Positions 46,701 to 55,227 of a stretch of DNA of 64,000 nt are shown in pieces. The notes below the pieces were generated by a model. That model did no database searches and was not told the DNA's origin. It saw only the letters and a list, made by a program, of their open reading frames with translations. Numbering within the stretch: position 1 is the first letter of the stretch; each line of letters opens with the position of its first letter. The stretch spans positions 62,001 through 126,000 of the forward strand of contig NW_022985712.1 of NCBI RefSeq assembly GCF_902459465.1, in the 5' to 3' direction. Made by a program: the position numbers and the translations under genes. Source of the DNA: Asterias rubens (Eukaryota > Echinodermata > Asteroidea > Forcipulatida > Asteriidae).

Positions 46701-48641
46701 TGTTCGGTGACGAACATCTCTTTGAGCCAAACTTCTCTGCTCCCATGCCCTACGCTGAGAGATATGACAACCCTGTTGAGGAAGAGCTACTTGGAGTGGA
46801 GTACGCCTACTGCCAATCTACAGACTTCACATCCAAGGAATACTACATAGAAAAAGGTTTGTTAACCCTTTCTTGCCCTATGAAAATTGTATCAACTTGT
46901 GTTTTGAAATAATATACATTTTAGCCTATGTTTAACATGTTTAGATGTAAAGTGATAAACATCATGTCTGCAATTTTTGTCTTCACATTCGAATAAGATA
47001 ACAGTAAAAAATGCAAAAACCGTATTCAACTGGTAAATTTCAAACACAAAGATCAGTTTTCAATGGATATCTTTCCTGTGTCTATGATTGATTATTGATT
47101 ATTCTCTTTCTTTGTTTAGGGATGAAAGGATGAACAGTGAAGAGGTCAACAAAGGAAATCCACACATCTTCACTATGGTCTCATACATGTATTTTTTGTC
47201 ATTTGTCATTTTCTCTTCTGCAGTGAATGAAGAACAATCAAAAGCTGAGGAGGACGACATCAAGGAGCAAACAGATGACAACCAAGAGGAAGATGTTTCA
47301 GATGATGAGGGTGTGGAGGGTCTGGACTCTGAAGAATCTGAAGATCAGATTGATAACATGAATGCTGACCATGCTTTTCTTGGCAGTGAAGAGGGTGTAA
47401 AAGCGGAGGTTAGTCCAGCCTTAGAAGATGTAATGATGAGTTCCAGCCACCTTCATCTACCTGGTTATGAGGAAGTTGAGGGACTAGCCCTGTTACTTCT
47501 CGAGCTGGCAGATGACAGCAACGCCCACATCATCCCAGCTCATCTGCGACAGAAGATCACTAAAGCTGCAGGACAGCTCCATGAGCACGACAAATCTGCG
47601 CGTAATTTTGTTAAAAGATACGAGTCCAAATGGGGCTATACCATTTTTGGCAGGTGTTTGGGTGCTGGCTCTGCAGAAACCAGTGCAGCACAGAAGACCA
47701 AGTTTGGTTGGATGAGATATGCCCAGGCAGCCCACATAAATGAAGAGTCGCGTCTCCTTTATTTACTCATCAAGATGTTAAAAAACAGACCCACGGTTTC
47801 TGCAAAGTCATCACCCACCAAAGTAGCCAACATAGTCAAGGGGCAGTACAAGCGTATTGTTGACAGGGTAAGAGATGACCCCATCCTGGCAGAGCAGGCC
47901 ATACCATTGCCTAACATCAACGCCAAGTCCATCACCAACTTTCTCAATAAACAGGAGAAGAGGGCAAACTACTTGGCAACATCTCTACCAAAAGTCCAAA
48001 CCCATCGGAGAGTGGTATCCAGTGCCCCTGTACCACAAGCTGCTACCCTCCCTTCTTCTCTCCTGCCACCTTCCCACACTGAAGTTCAATATTCCAGTAA
48101 GTCACCTGAATTTGGAAGGAGACAGGGTGAAAAGAGGCGCTCAGCGTTTGATGATGATGAGCCCCACACAAGCCAGACTAGCATGTCAACCACACCTAAC
48201 ACTCCATCAACCAGCACCAAGTCCAAGCTACAGTCACTAGCCCCCAAACCCAGCTTGTCTAAGGCGTTTGGTGCACCTATCCTGTTGGTTGTGCCATCAC
48301 AGCCAAGTGCACAGTCACTCAACTTGACACAGCCATCAGCAGGTATGCCATTCACCTTACAAGCCCCACCACCTCCACCTCCAAAGCCCAAACCTCAGAT
48401 CCCGAAGGCATCCAGAAAACCTTGCGCTGCCTGTCAAGTACCGCAGTGTGGGGGACTGCGAAAGCGGTACACACCTTCTAAGGACAAAGCAGAGGGCAGC
48501 AAGCAGAACATTTTTACCTTCTGCCCAACAACAAGAAAGTCTGTAACTCCAGGATTTCAGAGAGTGTTCACTGATTTTGAACACTTCAAGCGAGAAGTTG
48601 ATGAAGAGCTGCAGAGGAGAAAAAACACTTTAAAACAATAA
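34243..48641 (+). CDS. C2H2 zinc-finger / DUF6729 / RNase H-fold transposase-like gene (multi-exon)
   Basis: Proposed exons: 34243-34794 (ATG 34249), 35650-36726, 44224-44432, 44799-45120, 45365-45508, 46069-46233, 46568-46856 and 47224-48641 (stop TAA). Every junction has GT/AG and matching phase. Domains in order: two C2H2 fingers; a TFGKYTG...ENDIGWAVWLLGAY module; the DUF6729-type region with its own Cys pairs; then an RNase H-like transposase core. Likely catalytic residues are Asp in LCIDGTKQ, Asp in IIYADNNCC and Glu in SLEGLHSH, as in KDZ-like transposases. The tail is acidic, then Pro-rich, ending with a CAACQVPQCGG knuckle. Similar multi-domain genes occur in fish and invertebrates and are transposon-derived. 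With all three acidic residues present it may be a live transposase or a domesticated one. The join of 34794 to 35650 skips a competing terminal exon (35225-35353) and is the least certain. Confidence 0.75.
35225..35353 (+). CDS. Alternative terminal exon giving a short zinc-finger isoform
   Basis: Acceptor attgcag|GAAAGGG, phase 0. It encodes EREQREERARLRTNPDPDDF and ends SSDKKRVLD-TAA (stop 35351-35353). The reading frame continues perfectly from 34794 and no good donor lies within it, so it would give a 224-residue protein with the two fingers and the FGKY/END module but no transposase core. Alternatively it is a separate small gene ending here. Confidence 0.6.
   Translation, partial: EREQREERARLRTNPDPDDFKDEELLAAAGILISSDKKRVLD
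35650..36726 (+). CDS. DUF6729-type exon with first catalytic Asp
   Basis: Acceptor tttatcag|TGTGTTGG (an alternative acceptor at 35679 is also phase 0); donor AAACAG|GTATAT. A Ser/Gln-rich stretch is followed by WLKSDGPYGIFEAARRYTTA, PPPLTTTIRGLLPTMLSFFT and VDVKIKCPNARCP-like Cys pairs, then LKCNECMRA. The exon ends with LSMTGEILCIDGTKQ, whose Asp (36712-36714) is the likely first metal ligand. No in-frame ATG opens this exon, which supports splicing from an upstream exon. Confidence 0.85.
36967..37484 (+). repeat. 5' LTR of BEL/Pao element
   Basis: 518 bp, TG...CA ends, preceded by tgtac. Contains aataaa (about 37385) as a candidate polyadenylation signal. The sequence just after it (tctgtacaaaaccaaagg) is the expected primer-binding region; I could not assign the tRNA. 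Confidence 0.95.
37529..43399 (+). CDS. BEL/Pao Gag-Pol polyprotein
   Basis: About 1956 residues from ATG 37529 (the frame is open from 37514). In order: a basic N-terminus; a coiled coil (about 158-205); a DUF1759-type Gag domain (about 305-470, with FDGDPMDYWVFIRSF); Cys/His knuckles (about 540-605); an aspartic protease with LLDPGSN (Asp about 679); reverse transcriptase with FYADDCL (about 1099-1105); RNase H beginning HHFCDASS (Asp about 1282); an integrase zinc-binding HHCC region (about 1575-1635); an integrase core with Asp about 1666, Asp about 1728 and Glu about 1779 (GVWERQ); and a DUF5641-like C-terminus. The domain order PR-RT-RH-IN and DUF1759 identify BEL/Pao. No stop or frameshift is seen. 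No envelope-like ORF follows. Confidence 0.96.
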   Translation: MMAEQMDAGQVEENVSGDKLTRISRSRAGHASNVKRKFTDFQHAVDGNLDVEIVKGKLTSLETAVANYHDVHADCVQLALQLDKQRLPKLREDADEIEEILNRARSQCCFLVSVQLDDIAPTDSISQNGSTGSESTTSSARAMAAAKRASLVVKAKFLMQQQELELEQLRYKSQIGEEMLRQKAEMENLKIKAELEAVTAEEQTLAKFMNVPEQSAQTNPFLSTNEEFEYDTSAKEKELLDLVNQKTLFVTSTSVHKSQGGDNDKVMDSKFDPTIEEWSPPLKVNENASLALQRQMLDVMNLPKSSIITFDGDPMDYWVFIRSFDCCVGNSSVSDGAKLNRLFEYCKDKAARVIRPCALMLPSEGYKKARNLLKERFGNDFTISQAWVKKVTDGPSLKANDGDALQDFADDVRGCMETLTAMGKCNELDSRVRMVKIVERLPFHLQSRWRTKAVKDVERTGDYPNVEGLVKFLSMAAKEANDPIFGSLATKYKDQKSIDKSCMSKRGSSFNVLAEDNPTNKLDWGERGEIPDKRSGWAMRQCCLCEGVHRLSDCKEFQKMSSQKRMELIKRKRLCFNCMDASNHAARWCRRKSDCNIEGCTLRHSVWLHEAMQFAMERPNPQNNLPTGDMKNRDVHKVEAKSCAVGPPGKGAKVVLTIVTVNVRGKGQTDFIQTHALLDPGSNRTFCSRSLLEQMGLEGKETVLSLETLNEGKDSQALEVTLEVTGTTGKKRNRNVIQLPRVYALQSFPALSSCLATSADLRRWDNFKDLDLPQVHESKVTIIIGQDIPQALMPLEVRQGAPGEPYAMRTALGWTLNGPIMDNQPSMSSVCNFVHAASDDEVALEAQIERFWKLDTAHALAGSHPRMSINDKRVIDIWDKTLTVVDGHYQMDIPFKLYPPQLPDNRSLADKRLQSLGRRLTKDPELHSRYKAGINDLLERGYAERVPCTDKDVSARCTWYLPHHNVTNPNKPDKLRIVFDCAAEYAGTSLNKAVFQGPDMTNKLIGVLVRFRERQVAVMGDIEAMFHQVKVSPCHRNALRFLWWKDGNTDKQPEVYRMAVHLFGGVWSPSCANFALRRTAEDNADVFDGKTVTTVMENFYADDCLKAVDNEEEAVTLVKSLTKLLSLGGFRLTKWISNSRKVVESIPLDERAKGVKDLDLDRSPLPIERALGVHWNTDTDILGIKIKPKEKSYTRRGLLSIVSSVYDPLGLVCPFVLQAKCIFQDECKADKGWDDELEPGNHRRWIKWLTELRMMEKFETQRCIEPRDFGVPARVQLHHFCDASSTAYVAVSYVRLVNQKGIPHCTFQLGKSRLAPIKPMTIPRLELLAAVVAVRLDSMLHREMRLEIHETIFWTDSMIVLQYIKNTSKRFHTFVSNRVAIIHDGSLPSQWRHVDTASNPADDASRGLDAKQMLSCTRWKQGPDFLWRDESTWPTKQNVSSDLLNDDKEVKQVAKTCVVKAEAQGATVEKLLEKYSCWIRLKKAVAWILRFKTWLFDHRRMKTQACLTVHELRRAEQAIIGYLQRLHYGNELHALEDGGRICSKSSIYKLDPIVEDGMLKIGGRLQMAPLNDQAKHPLIVPHGHVGRLIISYFHERKAAHSGKEYVLSLVRERYWIPKARTMIGQVLRKCMDCKRLRGKACAQRMANLPTDRVTPGNPPFTDTGVDCFGPFLVKRGRSQEKRYGCLFTCMACRAIHIERIHSLDANSFINALVRFSARRGMPRRMRSDNGTNFVGGERELRESIQKWNETNRMKEYLLLNEIEWEFNTPTASHMGGVWERQIRTVRKVLNATLKDQVLDDERLDTLFCEVESIVNGRPITPVSDNPKDLEALTPNHLLLLRAGQPAPPGNFIKQDSYGRRWRHVQLLSDQFWKRWVREYLPTIQLRQKWIEPQRNLAIGDMVLIMDEATPRKNWPLGLVTETFPGKDGLVRSAEVKSSRNTLVRPITKLCLLESHD
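43603..44120 (+). repeat. 3' LTR of BEL/Pao element
   Basis: Matches the 5' LTR except at about 43775 (g for a) and about 43932 (c for t), and is followed by the duplicated target tgtac. Confidence 0.95.
44224..44432 (+). CDS. Transposase-core exon with second catalytic Asp
   Basis: Acceptor ttttccag|ATCCTG; donor TGTAG|GTGAGT (phase 2). Encodes KKIYGAGRGTMQYVTSVLNE to KIIYADNNCC. The Asp at 44416-44418 is the likely second metal ligand and sits in the family motif YxDxxC. Confidence 0.85.
44799..45120 (+). CDS. Transposase-core exon (DIRHWLHRW)
   Basis: Acceptor gttctag|TGCCAG; donor GTGCAG|GTCAGC. Encodes WLESLFTDWAEEGMVVRLDI then RHWLHRWDTVV, the conserved VRLDIxHxxRR-type stretch of the family, and a helical region after it. 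Phase matches both neighbours. Confidence 0.85.
45365..45508 (+). CDS. Short exon of the transposase-like gene
   Basis: Acceptor ttgtag|GAGAGT; donor ATGCAG|GTGAGT; 48 codons in phase 0. Encodes AVEVILREFKGPAGLDIDGI and ends ASKHLNCMQ. Confidence 0.8.
45776..46029. mobile_element. Mariner-like MITE with long inverted repeats
   Basis: 254 bp with inverted repeats of about 110 bp beginning aactgctcacaaaaagttag and ending in its complement. It is flanked by TA on both sides (45774-45775 and 46030-46031), the duplication expected of Tc1/mariner elements. It lies in an intron of the transposase-like gene, 39 bp before the next exon, close to the acceptor and its pyrimidine tract. Confidence 0.85.
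46069..46233 (+). CDS. Exon carrying the likely catalytic Glu
   Basis: Acceptor ttctgtag|GATCCA; donor TTGGCAG|GTAAAC; 55 codons, phase 0. Encodes DPPNIPLYVAKKTVTLNGVQ and then RRGSNSLEGLHSHMHNAI. The Glu at 46168-46170 in SLEGLHSH matches the third metal ligand of the family. Confidence 0.85.
46568..46856 (+). CDS. Exon after the transposase core
   Basis: Acceptor tcttcag|GTCTAC; donor AAAAAG|GTTTGT (phase 1). Encodes YLISFAVQWNSRMESLKVAG and EEELLGVEYAYCQSTDF, matching the region that follows the core in related proteins. Confidence 0.85.
47224..48641 (+). CDS. Last exon: acidic, Pro-rich tail and C-terminal Cys knuckle
   Basis: Acceptor ttctgcag|TGAATG in matching phase; stop TAA at 48639-48641. 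An acidic stretch (EEDVSDDEGVEGLDSEESED) is followed by a helical region (about 47430-47950), a Ser/Thr/Pro-rich linker with a polyproline run (about 48365-48385), and KPCAACQVPQCGGLRKRYTP near the end, a small zinc-binding motif found at the C-terminus of this family. Confidence 0.85.
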
Positions 48642-50000
48642 AGTGCAGATAACTCCAGCTAAGTATTTGCTAAAAGAACTTTAGTAGTGATACACTGATT
48701 TCCAGTAAACACACCCTCAAATCCCGGAGTTACAGACTTTCTTGTCAGTTGCCTTTTATTGCTTTTTTCTTGAATAATGTCAATTTGTATGTTTAAAAGG
48801 GTATTTTTTAAATCAAGCATGTCATTTATGGAATACTTTAAAAACCCGCTTATAAGTAACTTTTTAATTAGCCATCTTTGACCATTAGTTTTAACTAGCC
48901 ATCTTTGACCAATAGTATTAACCCATTATCAATTGGCGTTGAAAATACTGGTATTTTAAGAATATTCTGGTTTCTATCTTTCCATATCCTGAATTGGTGA
49001 GGGGGCAAGGAAATCAGTTTTGCTTATAAGCAGGATTTTAAAGTATTTCAGTAGACAGTCACAACAAGAAAACATTTACATCTTCAAATGTAAAGATACC
49101 CTGCGATCGAATGCTGTTATTTTACACTTTTATATAATATATGTATTTGTTATTTTCAATGAAAAAGAGAGATTAATGCAAGTGCTGTCATTTTCAAATA
49201 ATACGTTTATTTGTCAAATTCAACAATGAAAAGGAGAGAATAATGCAAATGCTGTAATTTTACACTTTTATATAATAACTTTTATATAATACATGTATTT
49301 GTCATTTTCAATGAAAACGAGAGAACAATGCAAGTGCTGTCATTTTACACTTGTATATTATTTGACATTGCCAACAATGAAAAAGAAAGATGATAAAGAA
49401 AGATGACATAATTGTAACTAAAGTATAATGTGTCTTATCATCAAAACGAGTAAGTGAAAGTAGAGTAGGCTTTCACAGTACTGGATATCCTCAGTTAATA
49501 TTATAGTTCAATACCAATGATATCATTGGTTCAATGATAAAGGTATCAATTACACTGCTTTTTTGTCATCAAAAATGAGTAAGTGATAGTAGAGTAGGCC
49601 TAGGCTTTCACAGTATTGGATATCCTCACTTATAGTTCAATAACAAACAATGGTATAGATGCCCACTTCTTTTAATCATCAAAACAAATGTAAAGATACC
49701 CTGTGGTCAAATGCTGTCATTTTACACATTTATTATATAATACTTGTCATTGTCAACCATGTAAAAGAAAGAAAAATGCAGATGATGTCATTTTGCAATT
49801 GTATGTGTTGAATATTTGACTTTGCCAACAGAGGAAAAAAAGAATTAAAAGAAAGATGACACAATTATAACTGAACTTTAATGCCATGTAGTTATGTGTG
49901 ATTTTATTGCATTCAATAGATTGAAAAGTGCCAAGGATATGACGAAAATTGGGGAAAAAATACTTCTTAAGAAAAAGACCCCCAAGTCAACTCCCAACCT
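48642..50000. repeat. AT-rich intergenic DNA with degenerate tandem repeats
   Basis: No supported gene. A 27-bp unit (gccatctttgacca.tagt) is doubled near 48870-48922. From about 49080 to 49400 and again 49685-49860, units of roughly 70-110 bp recur, built on aatgcaagtgctgtcatttt, tatataatacatgtatttgt and caatgaaaa.gagaga. A second pair (gagtaagtgaaagtagagta onward) lies at about 49448 and 49576. Confidence 0.65.
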
Positions 50001-50193
50001 GGGCCCAATTTCATAGAGCTGCTTAAGCACAAAATATTGCTTAACAATTGTCTGCTAAACTGAAAAGGGCAGGATACCAGTCACAAATTGTACATTTGAC
50101 ATGGTAGTTTGGCTGGTAACCTTATTCTGGTAAGCATTATTTTGTTGTGCTTAGCTACTTTTTGTGCTTAAGCAGCTCTATGAAATTGGGCCC
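50001..50193. mobile_element. MITE, gggcccaattt family, copy 1
   Basis: 193 bp with terminal inverted repeats starting gggcccaatttcatagagct and a palindromic interior of gcttaagca-type words. A second copy with the same ends and nearly the same length is at 57728-57921. Non-coding; the superfamily is not determined. Confidence 0.85.
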
Positions 50194-50460
50194 TTGCTTT
50201 AGACCTCAATAGGAGGTATTGTCTGCTCCATTAATAGTTAATAGTATCGGATATCGAGACGTCGAAATAATGGAGAAAATCGGGTCTTGTACTGAAATTT
50301 ACAATAACACTTTGACACGCGGTTTTAAGTATTTTAAGTTTATTGGGCTATAAATCACCAGGGACTGTGCTAGTCTACCCAACACGACGACGCATGCGCT
50401 TGACCACCGAATTTTGGTGATTCGTCTACCAGGATTAGCACTTGCAGGGGTCGTGGCCCA
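50194..50460. other. Unique intergenic sequence before 5S array 3
   Basis: No coding potential or repeat recognised. The junction ggtcgtggcc|cattcccaggagg at about 50460 enters a 5S gene lacking its last 3' nucleotides (on -). Confidence 0.5.
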
Positions 50461-53400
50461 TTCCCAGGAGGTCTCCCATCCAAGTACTGACTGGGCCTGA
50501 CGCTGCTTAACTTCGGTGATCAGACGAGAACCGGTGTTTTCAGCGTAGTATGGCTGTAGACATTAACTACACTTTATGCAGTGGCTTAAGTGTCAAGTCT
50601 AGGTTTACAAAAGTTGTTTCTCTGAAGAAAAAAAATAGGAAAGTCTACGGCACCCAGTATTCCCAGGAGGTCTCCCATCCAAGTCCTGACTGGGCCTGAC
50701 GGTGCTTAACTTCGGTGATCAGTCGAGAACCGGTGTTTTCAGCGTAGTATGGCTGTAGACATTAACTACACTTTATGCAGTGGCTTAAGTGTCAAGTCTA
50801 CGTTTACAAAAGTTGTTTCTCTAAAGAAAAAAAATAGGAAAGTCTACGGCACCCAGTATTCCCAGGAGGTCTCCCATTAGACTGGGCCTGCGCTGCTTAA
50901 CTTCGGTGATCAGACGAGAACCGGTGTTTTCAGCGTAGTATGGCTGTAGACACTAACTAAACTTGATGCAGTGGTTTAAATGTCAAGTCTAAAATTACAA
51001 AAGTGGTATCTCTGAAGAAAAAAAAGAAAAGTCTACGACAACCAGTATTCCCAGGAGGTCTCCCATCCAAGTACTGTGACTGGGCCTGACGCTGCTTAAC
51101 TTCGGTGATCAGACGAGAACCGGTGTTTTCAGCGTAGTATGGCTGTAGACATTAACTACACTTTATGCAGTGGCTTAAGTGTCAAGTCTAGGTTTACAAA
51201 AGTTGTTTCTCTGAAGAAAAAAAATAGGAAAGTCTACGGCACCCAGTATTCCCAGGAGGTCTCCCATCCAAGTCCTGACTGGGCCTGACGGTGCTTAACT
51301 TCGGTGATCAGTCGAGAACCGGTGTTTTCAGCGTAGTATGGCTGTAGACCCTAACTAAACTTAATGCAGTGGTTTAAGTGTCAAGTCTAAAATTACAAAA
51401 GTGGTATCTCTGAAGAAAAATAAAATAGGAATCTCTATGGCACCCAGTATTCCAAACCGGTCTCCCATCCAAGTACTGACTGGGCCTGACGCTGCTTAAC
51501 TTCGGTGATCAGACGAGAACCGGTGTTTTCAGCGTAGTATGGCTGTAGACATTAACTACACTTTATGCAGTGGCTTAAGTGTCAAGTCTAGGTTTACAAA
51601 AATTGTTTCTCTAAAGAAAAAAAATATGAAAGTCTACGGCACCCAGTATTCCCAGGAGGTCTCCCATCCAAGTACTGACTGGGCCTGACGCTGCTTAACT
51701 TCGGTGATCAGACGAGAACCGGTGTTTTCAGTGTAGTATGGCTGTAGACATTAACTACACTTTATGCAGTGGCTTAAGTGTCAAGTCTAGGTTCACAAAA
51801 GTTGTTTCTCTGAAGAAAAAAAATATGAAAGTCTACGGCACCCAGTATTCCCAGGAGGTCTCCCATCCAAGTACTGACTGGGCCTGATGCTGCTTAACTT
51901 CAGTGATCAGACGAGAACCGGTGTTTTCAGCATAGTATGGCTGTAGACCCTAACTAAACTTAATGCAGTGATTTAAGTGTCAAGTCTAAAATTACGAAAG
52001 TGGTATCTCTGAAGAAAAAAAAGAAAAGTCTACGGCACCCAGTATTCCAAGGAGGTCTCCCGTCCAAGTACTGACTGGGCCTGACGCTGATTTACTTCGG
52101 TGATCAGACGAGAACCGGTGTTTTCAGCAGAGTATGGCTGTAGACACTAACTAAACTTAATGCAGTGGTTTAAGTGTCAAATCTAAAATTACAAAAGTGG
52201 TATCTCTGAAGAAAAAAAAGAAAAGTCTACGGCACCCAGTATTCCAAGGAGGTCTCCCATCCAAGTACTGACTGGGCCTGACGCTGCTTAACTTCGGTGA
52301 TCAGACGAGAACCGGTGTTTTCAGCGTAGTATGGCTGTAGACACTAACTACACTTTATGCAGTGGCTTAAGTGTCAAGTATAGATTTACAAAAGTTGTTT
52401 CTCTGAAGAAAAAAAATAGGAAAGTCTACGGCACCCAGTATTTCCAGGAGGTCTCCCATCCAAGTACTGACTGGGCCTGACACTGATTAACTTCCGTGAT
52501 CAGACAAGAACCGGTGTTTTCAGCGTAGTCTGGCTGTAGACACTAACTAAACTTTATGCAGTGGCTTAAGTGTCAAGTCTAGGTTTACAAAAGTTGTTTC
52601 TCTGAAGAAAAAAAATAGGAAAGTCTACGGCACCCAGTATTCCCAGGAGGTCTCCCATCCAAGTACTGACTGGGCCTGACGCTGCTTAACTTCGGTGATC
52701 AGACGAGAACCGGTGTTTTCAGTGTAGTATGGCTGTAGACACTAACTACATTTTATGCAGTGGCTTAAGTGTCAAGTCTAGGTCTACAAAAGTTGTTTCT
52801 CTGAAGAAAAAAAAAGAAATTCTACGGCACCCAGTATTCCAAGGAGGTCTCCCATCCAAGTACTGACTGGGCCTGACGCTGCTTAACTTCGGTGATCAGA
52901 CGAGAACCGGTGTTTTCAGAGTAGTATGGCTGTAGACACTAACCACACTTTATGCAGTGGCTTAAGTGTCAAGTCTAGGTTTACAAAAGTTGTTTCTCTG
53001 AAGAAAAAAAATATGAAAGTCAACGGCACCCAGTATTCCCAGGAGGTCTCCCATCCAAGTACTGACTGGGCCTGACGCTGCTTAACTTCGGTGATCAGAC
53101 GAGAACCAGTGTTTTCAGCGTAGTATGGCTGTAGACATTAACTGCACTTTATGCAGTGGCTTAAGTGTCAAGTCTAGATTTACAAAAGTTGTTTCTCTGA
53201 AGAAAAAAAATAGGAATGTCTACGGCACCCAGTATTCCCAGGAGGTCTCCCATTAGATTGGGCCTGCGCTGCTTAACTTCGGTGATCAGACGAGAACCGG
53301 TGTTTTCAGTGTAGTATGGCTGTAGACACTAACTACACTTTATGCAGTGGCTTAAGTGTCAAGTCTAGGTTTACAAAAGTTGTTTCTCTGAAGAAAAAAA

Positions 53401-55227
53401 ATATGAAAGTCTACGGCACCCAGTATTCCAGGAGGTCTCCCATCCAAGTACTGACTGGGCCTGACGCTGCTTAACTTCGGTGATCAGACGAGAACCAGTG
53501 TTTTCAGCGTAGTATGGCTGTAGACATTAACTGCACTTTATGCAGTGGCTTAAGTGTCAAGTCTAGATTTACAAAAGTTGTTTCTCTGAAGAAAAAAAAT
53601 AGGAATGTCTACGGCACCCAGTATTCCCAGGAGGTCTCCCATTAGATTGGGCCTGCGCTGCTTAACTTCGGTGATCAGACGAGAACCGGTATTTTCAGTG
53701 TAGTATGGCTGTAGACACTAACTACACTTTATGCAGTGGCTTAAGTGTCAAGTCTAGGTTTACAAAAGTTGTTTCTCTGAAGAAAAAAAATATGAAAGTC
53801 TACGGCACCCAGTATTCCCAGACTGGGCCTGACGCTGCTTAACTTCGGTGATCAGACGAGAACCGGTGTTTTCAGCGTAGTATGGCTGTAGACATTAACT
53901 ACACTTTATGCAGTGGCTTAAGTGTCAAGTCTAGGTTTACAAAAGTTGTTTCTCTGAAGAAAAAAAATAGGAAAGTCTACGGCACCCAGTATTCCAAAGA
54001 GGTCTCCCATCCAAGTCCTGACTGGGCCTGACGGTGCTTAACTTCGCTGAGCAGTCGAGAACCGGTGTTTTCAGCGTAGTATGGCTGTAGACCCTAACTA
54101 AACTTAATGCAGTGGTTTAAGTGTCAAGTCTAAAATTACAAAAGTGGTATCTCTGAAGAAAAAAAAAATAGGAAAGTCTACGGCACCCAGTATTCCAAGG
54201 AGGTCTCCCATCCAAGTACTGACTGGGCCTGATGCTGCTTAACTTCGGTGATCAGACGAGAACCGGTGTTTTCAGTGTAGTATGGCTGTAGACACTAACT
54301 ACACTTTATGCAGTGCCTTAAGTGTCAAGTCTAGGTTTACAAAAATTGTTTCTCTGAAGAAAAAAAATATGAAAGTCTACGGCACCCAGTATTCCCAGGA
54401 GGTCTCCCATCCAAGTACTGACTGGGCCTGACGCTGCTTAACTTCGGTGATCAGACGAGAACCGGTGTTTTCAGTGTAGTATGGCTGTAGACATTAACTA
54501 CACTTTATGCAGTGGCTTAAGTGTCAAGTCTAGGTTTACAAAAGTTGTTTCTCTGAAGAAACAAAATATGAAAGTCTACGGCACCCAGTATTCCCAGGAG
54601 GTCTCCCATCCAAGTACTGACTGGGCCTGACGCTGCTTAACTTCGGTGATCAGACGAGATCAGTGTTTTCAGCGTAGTATGGCTGTAGACATTAACTACA
54701 CTTTATGCAGTGGCTTAAGTGTCAAGTCTACGTTTACAAAAGTTGTTTCTCTAAAGAAAAAAAATAGGAAAGTCTACGGCACCCAGTATTCCCAGGAGGT
54801 CTCCCATTAGACTGGGCCTGCGCTGCTTAACTTAGGTGATCAGACGAGAACCGGTGTTTTCAGCGTAGTATGGCTGTAGACATTAACTACACTTTATGCA
54901 GTGGCTTAAGTGTCAAGTCTAGGTTTACAAAAGTTGTTTCTCTGAAGAAAAAAAATAGGAAAGTCTAGGGCACCCAGTATTCCCAGGAGGTCTCCCATCC
55001 AAGTACTGACTGGGCCTGACGCTGCTTAACTTCGGTGATCAGACGAGAACCGGTGTTTTCAGCGTAGTATGGCTGTAGACACTAACTACACTTTATGCAG
55101 TGGCTTAAGTGTCAAGTCTAGGTTTACAAAAGTTGTTTCTCTGAAGAAAAAAAATAGGAAAGTCTACGGCACCCAGTATTCCCAGGAGGTCTCCCATCCA
55201 AGTACTGACTGGGCCTGACGCTGCTTA
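50461..55227 (-). rRNA. 5S rRNA array 3 (24 gene 5' ends plus one interrupted gene)
   Basis: All on -. Approximate 5' ends: 50561, 50760, 50951, 51150, 51349, 51550, 51749, 51947, 52144, 52342, 52540, 52740, 52937, 53135, 53326, 53524, 53716, 53893, 54092, 54293, 54492, 54690, 54881, 55080. A last gene (55162-55227) is cut by a retrotransposon. Period about 198 bp with the same spacer classes as arrays 1 and 2. Internally deleted copies lie near 50875, 53250, 53640 and 54805, and a copy near 53815 has lost about 25 nt. The left end begins inside a gene. Confidence 0.95.

Noticed and set aside
47121-47223. Upstream extension of the last exon of the transposase-like gene
   Set aside because: The frame is open, but the acceptor at 47223 gives the correct phase and begins the acidic family tail; the sequence before it is T-rich intron.
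11660-55227. Direct-repeat arrays considered as satellite, CRISPR-like or 5S-derived SINE
   Set aside because: The repeated part is a full 120-nt 5S rRNA with boxes A, IE and C and a T-run terminator, the period is constant and the copies are tandem. SINEs are dispersed, and CRISPR arrays have short repeats with unique spacers.
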